Positions 43,936-54,463 of a DNA stretch of 64,000 bases are shown here, piece after piece. The number at the start of each line of letters is the position of its first letter. Position 1 is the stretch's first letter. The stretch spans positions 186,001 to 250,000 of the forward strand of contig VFIW01000024.1 in the NCBI GenBank assembly GCA_006386115.1, in the 5' to 3' direction. The notes beneath the pieces were generated by a model that did no database searches, was not told the origin of the DNA, and saw only the letters and a program-made list of their open reading frames with translations. Made by a program: the position numbers and the translations under genes. Origin of the DNA: Globisporangium splendens. Its lineage: Eukaryota > Oomycota > Peronosporomycetes > Pythiales > Pythiaceae.

Positions 43936-46900
43936 ATGGCGCTGCGTGAAAGCGCCATGCCCACACCAGCAATGGGGGACACGCCGCCGCCTTCCTTGCC
44001 GCCAGACGACGAGCTCTCGCCGTCCGAGCTCCACGTGGTGCGCGTGGTGATCGTGTCGTTCCTCTCGCTCTCGCTGCTCGGCTCGCTCTTCATCCTCTGG
44101 CACTACGTGCGCGCCTTCCGCGCCGCGCGCTCCATGAGCCACACCATGGTGGTGCTGCTCGCGGCCATCGACCTCGCGCACTCGTTCCCCAAGCTGCTGG
44201 GGATGCCGTCGAACGTGCGCGGCCCCGCCTGCGACGCCCAGGGCTTCTTCCTCATCCTCACCGGCCTCATGAGTGCGTCCCGTGGATGTGTTGCGTGCTT
44301 TTGAGTCCTCCTGACGGTGCTAATTGCTGTGTGTGTGTACATTTAGCGGTGATCTGGAATTGCTGTTTGGCGCACAGCATGTACCGCAAGGCCGTGCACC
44401 GCGACAGCGAGACGCGGCTGCGCGCCAAGCTCAAGCTCTACTTGGTGCTCACGATCGTCCCGGCGCTCGTAGGCAGCATCTGCCTGCTCGCAGGTACTTT
44501 TGCCCAAGACACAGCCTCACAAGTGTTATCATATCTCTCCTAACGTCTTTCGCATTCATATGTACGCAGGCGACATGTACGGCCCCGCACAGTTCTACTG
44601 CCAGGTCGGCGACCGCAAGTACTACTTCGTGTCGTTCTACCTCTGGGTCATGCTCGCGCTCGTGTACGTATGCGTCGTGCTGCTCATCACGCACGTGCAT
44701 ATCGCGCGCCGCGCGCAGGAGCAGAACAACCTCGACGCGCTCGAGTCGAGCTTGCGGATCAACCTCAAGCTGCGCATCTACATCATCGCCTTCGTCGTGC
44801 TCTGGTCGCCCAGCGCCATCTACCGAGGTGCGTCCACTTTATCCACATAGCTCTGTGAGTAGCCGCAACATTGACGCTTTGAGCTTGCCTTGTATGGCAT
44901 TAGTTTTTGGGGATCAAATGGGTAGCGCGAGCTTCCCGCTCGCGATCGCGATGCAGGTGACGCTGTGCAGCCAAGGAGTGGCTACGGCCATGATCTATGG
45001 CGGCTTGCTGACCAAACTGCGCTCTTTGTGCGCACGACAGCCGCGCCACGTGACGTACAAAGCGATCGCGCCACCGATCTTCTATAGTGGCTTTAATGGC
45101 AACGACAGTGAGGACGGGGCCAATAGTGAGCAGCTCCAGAAGCGCTGTGGCAAGCCCGCGAGTCTCTTCGTGTCGACGTTCAACATGGGCGAGGGCAAGC
45201 TTTCCAAGGCGGAGCTGCTCAAGTGGATCCCGCGCGGCTACGACATCTACGTCATCGGCGTCCAAGAGTGTCTCCACCTGTCCGACACGCGGAAACTCAT
45301 CCGGCAGCACCTCGAAGGCCACTTGACGCCTACAGGCGAAGCGATCGTGCCGTTCCGCCAATTTCGCCGCCAGATCGGCAGCACGAACACGTCGCTCGGG
45401 TATCACGGCCACATTGCGATCACAGTATTCATCAAGGCCGAGGACGTCGAGAGCGGCGCGTTCTACATGCCGCCGGCGGGGCAGCAGGAGATCCACTGCG
45501 GCAAGTCGCTCGTCGTCGCGCGCGCTTCGAACAAGGGAGCTGTGGGCTTTGCGTTCCGGTACTTTGACACGTCGTTCGCGTTCGCGACGTGCCACTTGTC
45601 GTCGGACTCGAAGGGCAAGTCCAAAGTCATGCGGCGCAACCGTGACGCCGTCGACATGCTCCAAGGACTCAACCTGAACGCTGAAGACGTCGGTTTTGAG
45701 TTCCCGCTCATGCACCACCACAGCTTCGTGCTCGGCGACCTGAACTATCGGCTCACGCACCGCGGCGCGGGACCCAGCGACATCCTCGAGCTCGTGGGCA
45801 ACATCCACCGCAGCGAGATGCAAGCCAACAATGCCAGCGATGTCCATGGTGGCGGCAGCATTCGCTCGCGCAAGCAGTGGAGCTGGGCGTCCGGGTTCCT
45901 GAGCGACAGCAGCAGTTTCCTGCGCAATGCCTCGCGTGGTGCGAGTCTGCGCGTCGACACGACCGAGAGCAACCTCGATGTCCACATGCTCGAGCGCAGC
46001 AACCACGACAATGACGAATACAGCGACAGCAGATTCAACATGGCAACGACCACAAAGTCGGGCGAGATTGCCAGTTGCGGAAGTGGTGATGACAATGCAC
46101 GCTATGCGAATGGGAATGGCTTGCTGACCCACACGAGTCTGCTTGACCTGGAGCTCGCGGACGACGACGACGACAAGTACATCTGGGAGGATCTGCTCGC
46201 GCACGACGAGCTGACCAACTGGATGCGTGCGTCGCAGATCTTTTTCGGGTTCCGCGAGGCCAAGATCACGTTCCCGCCGTCGTACCGGCGCAAGCGCGGC
46301 GCCGCATTGAAATTGGACGCGACCAAGTGGTCTGCACAGGAACTGAGCAAGCAGTTCACGACGTCGGTCAAGGGTCAGGGCGAGCGCGTGCCGTCGTTCA
46401 CGGATCGCATCCTGTTTGCGTCTCAGGAAGACATGCGCAGTCGCCTGCACTGCTCGCTGTACACGTCGTGCGAGGACGTGAAATGCTCGGACCATAAGCC
46501 CGTCGTCGCCGTGTTCCACGCGCTCGTGAATCGCACGCACTTGCCAATCTTCCAGCATCAGAAGCACATCCAAAAGAAGCACAAGGACAAGAAGAACGCA
46601 GCGAGATTGCAACGCACGCCGCACCTCCGCGGTGTGTTTGAGTGCACGCTGCAGATCGAGTTTGACGCGGTCCGGTGGCACGTCCACCCGGCGTTGCTAC
46701 CGAACAACGAGCCCACGAAGTACAGCGACAGTAATGGAGAGATCGACGATCCGACACGCCGCCTGGACCAAGCCAACGTGACGGTCGTGTTCCCGCTACC
46801 GTCTGAGGACATTTTCTCGGAGCAGCGCACGCTCCACGAGCTCGCCGACTCGCTTTCGGGTGGCGCGCTCATCAACTTGGACGCGAGGACGCCGTCGCAG

Positions 46901-47323
46901 CAGCAGCACCACACGCCGTTGCGGATGTCGTCGTCGCTCGATGTCCCGTTCCACAGCAACGTCGCGCACGTGAGATGGCCCGAGTTCGTGCGCGACGGAC
47001 TCACACACGCGACGCTCGCGCGCGTCATTCGCACCAACAGTATGCACGCGGCACTCAAGGTGCACTTGGGCAACGGCGGCGGCGGCGTGCCGTGCTTGGG
47101 CCAGGGCGTGATCGCGATCCCGCCGACGTGCCTCGAGGGCGTCAACGAGAAGTCCGCGTTCGAGATCGAGCTCTCGGTCGGCGGTAAGGCCACGGGCACA
47201 CTCAGCGGCCGCGTCAGCGTCGGCCTCGCGCAGCGCGCAACGGAAATGGGGAGCGACAATAACGACAATGACGAGGGTGAGGAGGACGGCAAGGACGATG
47301 CGCAAGTGACGCATAGGGAATAG
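43936..47323 (+). CDS. GPCR fused to inositol-polyphosphate 5-phosphatase (GPCR-bigram)
   Basis: Four exons: 43936-44272, 44347-44493, 44570-44827 and 44904-47323; all phases close, 1053 residues. Residues about 34-280 give seven hydrophobic segments, with basic cytoplasmic loops, like cAMP-receptor-type GPCRs. An IPPc catalytic domain follows from about 330 to 785 with FVSTFNMGEGKL, YVIGVQECL, GDLNYRL (about 526), VPSFTDRILFAS and KCSDHKPVV (about 774). These are the metal and phosphate ligands of type II 5-phosphatases. A Ser/Asp-rich insert of about 110 residues interrupts IPPc after GDLNYR. A further 270-residue C-terminal region has two beta-rich parts and an acidic end. Prediction: an extracellular ligand directly controls removal of the 5-phosphate from phosphoinositides or inositol phosphates. 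Oomycetes are known for such GPCR fusions. Confidence 0.9.
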
Positions 47324-47490
47324 GGAATATTTAAAGAAAGATGGTGCAAGACGCACCGCCACGTAGGGATAATGCTTGTGTGTATATAGCGTGATTTTGT
47401 TTGGGCGTTTTTGAGCTTTGCAGTGCGCGGACATGCAGCTTTTGTGTGTGTTTCTATTGCATTTGGGGCTATTTGTTCGTGTGGTTTTGT

Positions 47491-48062
47491 CTATTGCTCG
47501 ATGTCGTCGGTGGTGTCGCGGTAGAGATACTTATTCCACGGCTGGAAGTACGCCAGCAGCGCAAACGTCACGAGCAGCGCAAACGACAAGCTATTCACAC
47601 GCATATACACAATACGTGTCAGTACACACACACGCATATACACAAAGCACGCAATACGCATAGACGTACATGGCCTTGTTTCGGTTGTAACCCGCGACTT
47701 CGCGATGGAACCGGTCGAGCGCGTTCTCGATGTCCACGATCTTCTTCTCGTACTTGGCCTTGTCCTCGGCGCTCAGCCGGCCCTTCTTGATCTTGGCCTC
47801 CTCGAGCTTCTTGTCCTGGAACAGCAGCGCGCGGTACTTGGCCAGTTCTGCGCGTGCCATCGCCACGGCGCGCGCGCTCTTGCCGCTCTGCATGCAGAAG
47901 ACAAGAAAATGACACAAACGCATAGCATTTAGACAGCCATATCATCTAAGAGGACACACGACCGAGAGGCCGCACCTGCTTGGTGGTGTAGCGCTGGAAC
48001 TCCTTGTCGAACTGCTCGACGGTGCTGCGCGGGTTGACGGGTTCCATGACGTTCTGGCTCAT
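47491..48062 (-). CDS. Small coiled-coil protein with C-terminal membrane segment
   Basis: Three exons leftwards: 47976-48062, 47670-47887 and 47491-47590; phases close, 134 residues. The N-terminus MSQNVMEPVNPRSTVEQFD leads into a charged coiled coil (about residues 30-95, Lys/Glu/Ala heptads). A single hydrophobic segment follows (LSFALLVTFALLAYF, about 103-117) and a short polar tail. The layout is that of a tail-anchored or single-pass ER/mitochondrial protein. I do not recognise the family; a CCDC167-like or GET-type role is possible but unsupported. Its stop is 168 bp from the GPCR-phosphatase stop (convergent). Confidence 0.75.
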
Positions 48063-48276
48063 CTTTAGAGGGAGGGCTGCTTGGGGGGCGAGAGGCTTTT
48101 TCGCTACTGATGACGCTAAATGACTGAACAGCACCTGAAAAAGCGTCAGTACGCAAAAGATGCGACATGGCAGATAAGTTGGTTTGTAGAACGGACAGGT
48201 GTTACGAACAGGTGACATACAGTATGCAAGGTGTTTTGTTTTGTGGGTGTTATATGAGAGGGGGGGAGGGTGTTAA

Positions 48277-51200
48277 TTAACTTTCATGCAGACTCGCGAC
48301 TGTGAGCACGTAAAACGTCGTGCCAAATTGGAGGCCGTACGGATTGTTCGCATCGTTCGCGACCTGCTCGTCGATGAGCACGATGCGCCCCACCACGTAG
48401 TCCGGATACCTGCTCATTACATGCACACAGAGCATCAGCATCTGCACATATCCCATATCCACGCCCATAGAGTTAGTTAACATAATGCATGTACCGTCCG
48501 TTGATGCTGAACGACGAGATGGACTCGGCCGAGAGGAAGCGATGCGGACACCCAAGGTGGAACGCCAGGTACACGCGCTGCGCGTCGCTCCCGGGCGCCG
48601 ACGTGGGCAAAAAGAGCGCCAGGTCGTTCACATCAAAGCTGCGGAACGAGATCTTGAACGAGTCCGACGTCGCGTCGTCGCGCTCCACCGACGTCAGCGC
48701 GGTCTCCTCGTCCTCCCGCCGCTCGAGCTCTTGGCGCAGCAGCTGCAGAAGCAATCAAGGGAGCATGACGTTGGTTAGAACCACATGGTTATTTTACTTT
48801 TGCACATAAAGAATGCAAGGCAGCGGTACCTTTTCCGCATCGGCGCTCGCAAGCAGCTCGTGGAGCCGCGTCTCGATTGTCTTCGTGCTTGAGCTCACGC
48901 AGCTGTCCATTTCGCGCGGATCGCTTGGCACGACAAGCTGCAGGAGCGTGAGAATGCTGCCAAACGCTGGACGGTACACGGCAACAGTGGATTGCAGCGA
49001 CTGGACAGTGTGCTGCAGCTTGGTTTGGTTGTCTTGGAGCAACTGTTCTCGTCGCGTGCGGTCCTGGATCTCCGTATTGGTCGACAGCATCATGCAAGTT
49101 AAGGAAAAAAATCAACATCACACGAGGCATACACATGTACATGAAAGCTGGATCGTGGGAAAGGATATTCTTCAAAGGCCGTAGCGTTCAGCAAGAACTG
49201 CTGGTTCTCGCTCTGTTTGCACAAATTCACAACCGCAGAATACACACATGTGAGACCTTTATGCAGCAACCAATGACACCAGCATACACACTCAGCAGTG
49301 CAAACCTCGAGTTTTGCGATCAGCAGCTCCTTTTGGCGTCTCTCTTCCTGCTCCGCTTCTTCTTTAGCAGCAGCACACAGTCGTTTGCATGGTACGTCAG
49401 TCGCAAAGCCACCAATCAAATAATGTATAAGATTAGCAAAAGCCGTACCTTGGGCTTGCTTTGTGGACCCAAGCTCTGTCTCAAGCAGATTGGATCGATC
49501 AGCCTCGGACGAGCTCGTCATTGCGCCAGCAGTCGCTGCCAGCGCAAGCACCAATGGGAACTCGCACGAGCTGTCGCCTTCTCGGGCACTCGTCTTGGAC
49601 AGATCCGAGTGTGAGATCGAGCCGCTCTCCGAGCCAAAGTACATGTTGCTCTTCTTGGACTGCTCCAACTCCGTCGTCAGTTCCGACACGCGCGCTTCCA
49701 GTTCCTCGCATCGCTTTTGGAGAAGCTCAACATCCAAACCGCCAACTTTGCCATTGCCGTTCAAGCCACCGTCCAACGAGCCCTGGCTGCCGCCACCAAA
49801 GCCACTATCGTGGAAACTGTCGGCGCCAAACTGAGGTTCCTCGATGGAAAAGTTCTCGGCAGCGATCTCTTCCAGAGCAGCTTGGTCGTTTGAGGCGTCC
49901 GCATCGTCCTCATCTTCAATCAGTGGCAAACTCTGATCAAATGGCCGCATGCGAAATTCGCAATGCGAGGGTTTTTCCGCAAGACCCGATACAAAATCTC
50001 GAGGGAGATGCTGGCCAAAGCTCCGCAAAAACACTTCTCGATATTGCACCTAACGACAGTATTAAAACCGGTCAACGTCAGCAATATGACATGCATGCAT
50101 CAGCAACAGTTGCAACACCGTCATCATACTTCTTCTTCACGGAGCTGCGCCAGCTCTTCTGCCATCGACTGGATACGATCCGAGAATTTCTGTCCGTACT
50201 TCAGTCGTCGCGCGATTTCCTTTAAGCAAGCCGCATACGATTCTAAGACATACACCACGACAATAATGCTTTAGATAAACCAATCGACTCAGCTGACAAG
50301 CCATATCGTCATCAGTTATACCTGGCAGCTTCTCGAGATGCTCGAGCTCATTGAAATGCTTCTTTTGGGCAATCAGCGCTTCTTTGAGCATCGCGAGCGA
50401 GTTTTCAAAGTCGCGGATCTTGGACTGCGAGAGCGAGATTTGGCGAAGGTTCGCAGACACGAGACCGTACAACGCGCTCTTGGCCGACGCGATCTTCGCC
50501 AGACGCCCATTGATTTCTCCCGCGATCTTTTGGACAGCAGGAAGCTACGAAACAAGCAAACGTGCCCAAAGAGTTCGTCCAAAAGGTAACATCACCACAG
50601 AATCAATAACAAAACGTACCAGATCGTGCTGCTTTTGGTACAATTCATCGATCCCGCGACACACTTCGAGTGCATTCGTGGACGCAAACATCGTCGCCGA
50701 CGGGTTCACTTCGGCCGACGTCTGCGCGATCTTGTTCATGACGATGCCCAGGTTCGCATTGAGTTTGTGGGTGATCTGGGCCTGCGTCGCTGCGAGGCGC
50801 TTCATTTCCTGCAACTCCTGCAGCGCGTGTGTGTACTCGCGAGCGCTCTTCTCTTGCGAGTTGACGATCGCGGTCACTTCACCACAGATCTCCTCGTGCA
50901 TCGACTGGAGACGCAGCACCTGTGTGCGCACATGGGCATGCGATTGCTCGCATTGCGCGGCCCATTCACGCTCGCGCTCCACGGGGATGCAATCGTAGAG
51001 CGTCTTCCGTTCGTCCGTCGCCAACGCCGGGTGCAGCGTCACGGTGGACAGCGCCGACAGGTAGCTCTCGAAATTGGTCAGCAAGTGCACGTGCTTTTCG
51101 CTCGATGCCTCAAAATCGCTCCAGAATGGCGTAAAACGATTCGTCATAGAACTATACACGCAAACATACACACGTCAGAGTTCTGTCCATATGGGTACAT

Positions 51201-52144
51201 ATTCACGTAACAAATAGCAGCACGTACACTTTGAATATCTCGAGGTTTGCGATCGCGGCGCCAATCGCTTGCGATTGCACTTGCAGCTCGGACGTGCACG
51301 TCTCGCAGGCAAGGATGTTGGCATGCGCGCCGTGTTCGAGCGCCTGACTTTGGTTCACTTGCAATTGGAAATGCGATTCGTAATCTGCAAGCGCGCGCAA
51401 CAATGGACTCGAGGACTCGCTCAGCAGGCGGGATCCTTCCGACGCCGACACGGGCACCGATGGCACTAATATTCAATAAGCATTATGTAAGCCACTGAAT
51501 TATGCAAACTAGAGCCCATTTCAATACAAAATGGTGCTTACATTGGATGTCGGCGGGTGTCAACTGCACATTTGGCGGTGGCGCTCCAGACGGCTCGCTG
51601 GAAAGCATGCGCCGGTCATATAAAAACACATTCTTGTCGTCCTGCGCCATGCATTCAATCGCAAACCATCCGCATATACACATCCATCAGTCCTGTAAAA
51701 GCACATGCGCACACAACAACGACAGCGCAACCAAACGTACCGCTGGGAGTCCATAATACGCGATCGTTCGGCGCGGATCCAGGCGCGCAAACGGCGGTCC
51801 GCCGAGCAAAATCTGGTCAGCGATCGGGATCGCGCTGTATTTCACCAGCTCTTCGCGCAATTCTTCCACCACAAGCCTACACAAGCAAAAAGCGTGCCAT
51901 CAAATCCACAAGTCAACGCCAACAGCAGCAGTAGACACGCATTATTTACACACAAACGTGGTCATAAGAGCAGAAGGAACGGAGAAACAACGTACTCGTT
52001 GCTGGCGAGCGCGACGCTGTAGACGGCGCCGTTGGTCGCGTTCCCGACGCGCACGAGCGCCGCACTGCTGCCGCCACTGGCGCCACTTAAGTAGAAACCC
52101 GGCGCGGCGCGCTTCTCCTCGTCCTCGCTGTCGAACTGCGGCAT
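48277..52144 (-). CDS. ATG11: ATG11/FIP200-like autophagy scaffold
   Basis: About thirteen exons leftwards: 51996-52144, 51741-51876, 51542-51641, 51228-51465, 50620-51151, 50322-50544, 50130-50242, 49449-50049, 49306-49361, about 49150-49227, 48830 to about 49075, 48495-48742 and 48277-48409. All junctions close except the one flanking the short exon near 49.2 kb. The first two exons form a ubiquitin-like fold (ELVVEELREELVKYSAIP.. ILLGGPP). A long helical and coiled-coil middle follows. The C-terminus is the ATG11 domain: FKISFRSFDVNDLALFLPT, YLAFHLGCPHRFLS, YVVGRIVLIDEQ and NPYGLQFGTTFYVLTV. These scaffolds bring the ATG1/ULK kinase complex and cargo receptors to the forming autophagosome. 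UBL at one end and claw at the other match animal FIP200 and plant ATG11. Confidence 0.88.
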
Positions 52145-52633
52145 CTCGACTGGCGTTCTTCCTTCTTCTCCTTGATCTTATTGCTTCCACTTTGTCTATT
52201 GCTTACTTCATCCAGCACTGCAAGGCACGCGCCAGTGTGGAACAGAAAAAGTGGGTTGCTCTGTCGATATTATATTTGAGAGGTTTATCGAGAACAACAG
52301 CATGTGCAGTTGCAAGATGAGAGTGATCGAAGAAGATCGACTTCAGCGACAGTGAATGACAAAGAGAAGATGTGATGGTTGCTGAAAAAGGAACTCGAGA
52401 ACGCTTAGGAGAGATGGAGCGAGTATGCTTTTTGACAGGATTAACTGTTGAAAGGGAAGAGCAAACTGATAACAACAATTTGACCAAAATGCGCCGTAAA
52501 CGCCATGCAACTTGGCGCGCTTGTTGTCGCCCAGCGTGCGCTCATTAAAGGAGAAAGCGCATTAGAATGCAGCTGCAGCGTGAGACGCTTAAAGATGCTA
52601 TCCACCTGCTGCCATGGTCCCATTACGCGGGTC
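52145..52633. other. Intergenic region upstream of the ATG11-like gene
   Basis: About 490 bp. A minus-strand frame at 52441-52668 (starts MKNLEEISWLNETR) overlaps the neighbour's stop region and might be its alternative C-terminus; otherwise nothing is supported. Contains the ATG11 promoter. Confidence 0.4.
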
Positions 52634-54347
52634 TCATTCAACCAAGAGATCTCTTCGAGGTTCTTCATCTGAAGCTACCGGTGCTTCTTCACTTTGCGCC
52701 ACAGTGACTGCAGTTGCGTCGCTGCATGCTGCACGCGATGCATTGAACGAATACGCTTTACAATGGGGACACGCAGCCAACTTTGGATGGTCACGAGCAC
52801 GGCAAGTGTCTCCATTTCCTGCTGCCCATTCGCCATGTCTCGCCAGTGTTACCATCTTCTCTGTAGCATCTCTTTCAGTCGAGATCGGGATCTTCTCATC
52901 ATCCACAGTGCGCATTTCCTGTTCCACATGATCGAAGGAATCTGCAATGAGCACGGACTTGAGACTACGGATTCCAACATACAATGGATGCTGCACGTAC
53001 AGCCGGCAAAACTTGGTCACGCATTCTTGGCAGCGATGCCACAAGAACTGCTGCCGCCATGTCTCGAACCCACGGCGCTGCCTTGCCTCGCTCGACCTAA
53101 TTAGGACTTCCTATGGACAAGACAAGAAGACAAGCCCATAAGAGTCAGCTGCAAGATATCATTGGACTGATGGTCGAGTAGCAAGAGAGAACCCACCGCG
53201 AGCTTTCTGGAGGCAAAGTATTTCCGGATCGATGCAGACGATCTCGACTCCAGTAGTTCCTGAACGCAATGGGTACGGACCCAGTCACACGATTTTCGCA
53301 CTAATGCAAATTAAGCGCCAAACACCAAAGTTCCTTTCAGTAATCTTGTCCACTTTCAAGGCAATAACACCATAATTGTCGTGCCCATCACTTGCATATT
53401 TGGCGATGCTGCTCTTCGTGCAAATCTGCTTGATGTTGAGACTCTTCTCGGCGAATGGCAAGCGTCTCTTTCTGCTGACTCGATCTAAAGTTCTCTGGAA
53501 GAGCTGTTTGCAAACGCATCCTGTCAGGACTTCGGAGTTTTTGTCGGGTTTGCAGGACAGCGCTACTCGACGCTCTTTTCATCACTTGGTGTTCAGCAGG
53601 AGGTGATGGAGACAGAGGAGCTAAGCGTATCTTTTGCGGACTAGATTCTCGCACTATGGCATTCCGCTCCGTCGGTAGCAACTTGAATGTGATCCCACGC
53701 ACCCACACGTTGGTGCACAGTATCTTGCACAAACACACATGACTTGTGATCGTTGAACGATCTTTGTGCAGCGATTCCAGGGCCATTTCCAGCTCCATGA
53801 GCTGATCGTACGTCAAACGGGTCTCTCGAAGCATGTTGGTGTTCTCCAATACACTCAGGACGTCTTCATGGGTGAGGAGGAATAGAATATCTTGAGGAGA
53901 CAACCTTCGTCCGCGAAATTTGTCCTCCCAAAGCGCCAGAGTGTGCTGATCTTGCTCGCGGACACCCAATTGCGTCGGTGAACATTCACGAATCTTGGCA
54001 GGCAAAGGAATATCCGGAACCGAAGAAGGAAGAACATTTTTCTCAATCGATTGAAGCACTGGCGAGCTTGCGAGTCTCTTTCTTCTTGTCGCTCCTCGAG
54101 AGACGACCCCAACGCTTGGAGTTCCACGAGTCACTGAGTCAAGTCGACTCGGGGGAGTAACCAAGCGACCCGCTCGACGATAGGTGCTTTGGTACGGGAA
54201 AATCTCATTCAGAATGTCATCCACAGACTTCACGACCCCACTCACTGCTTGCAATCGTTCCACACATGTCAGGTGTTGTGCTGACAACTTTTTCGGAACA
54301 TCTCTCTTCTTCACTCTTTGAAAAGCAAGTGACGATCGCGCATCCAT
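52634..54347 (-). CDS. Unrecognised protein, multi-exon, model incomplete
   Basis: The first exon starts at ATG 54347 (MDARSSLAFQRVKKRD) and is open to about 53390. Further exons follow at 53197-53300 and from about 53109 to 52634, using a GTGGGT donor and a CATAG acceptor that close in phase. The junction between the first two does not close in any way I could find, so the model has a gap or lesion there. The first exon holds Arg/Ser/Pro-rich linkers and two helical blocks (TRLTYDQLMELEMALESLHK; RRLSPQDILFLLTHEDVL). The last exon has Trp/Arg-rich helices (FETWRQQFLWHRCQ) reminiscent of IQ/SFI-type repeats and a CPHC pair. No family is recognised. Confidence 0.5.
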
Positions 54348-54463
54348 TTCGCTTTTGAATGAGCCTTTGATCAACTCGCTCAGCCCTGACCTTCGCGTTT
54401 AAAATTGCTTACACCACCACGATTCTTAGAATAGATGGATTCGAGTTCCTTTTCCAGCCGGAC

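Noticed and set aside
44900..46687. Open frame of 595 codons antisense to the GPCR-phosphatase
   Set aside because: Codon-bias shadow of exon 4; Arg/Val/Glu/His-rich with no domain.
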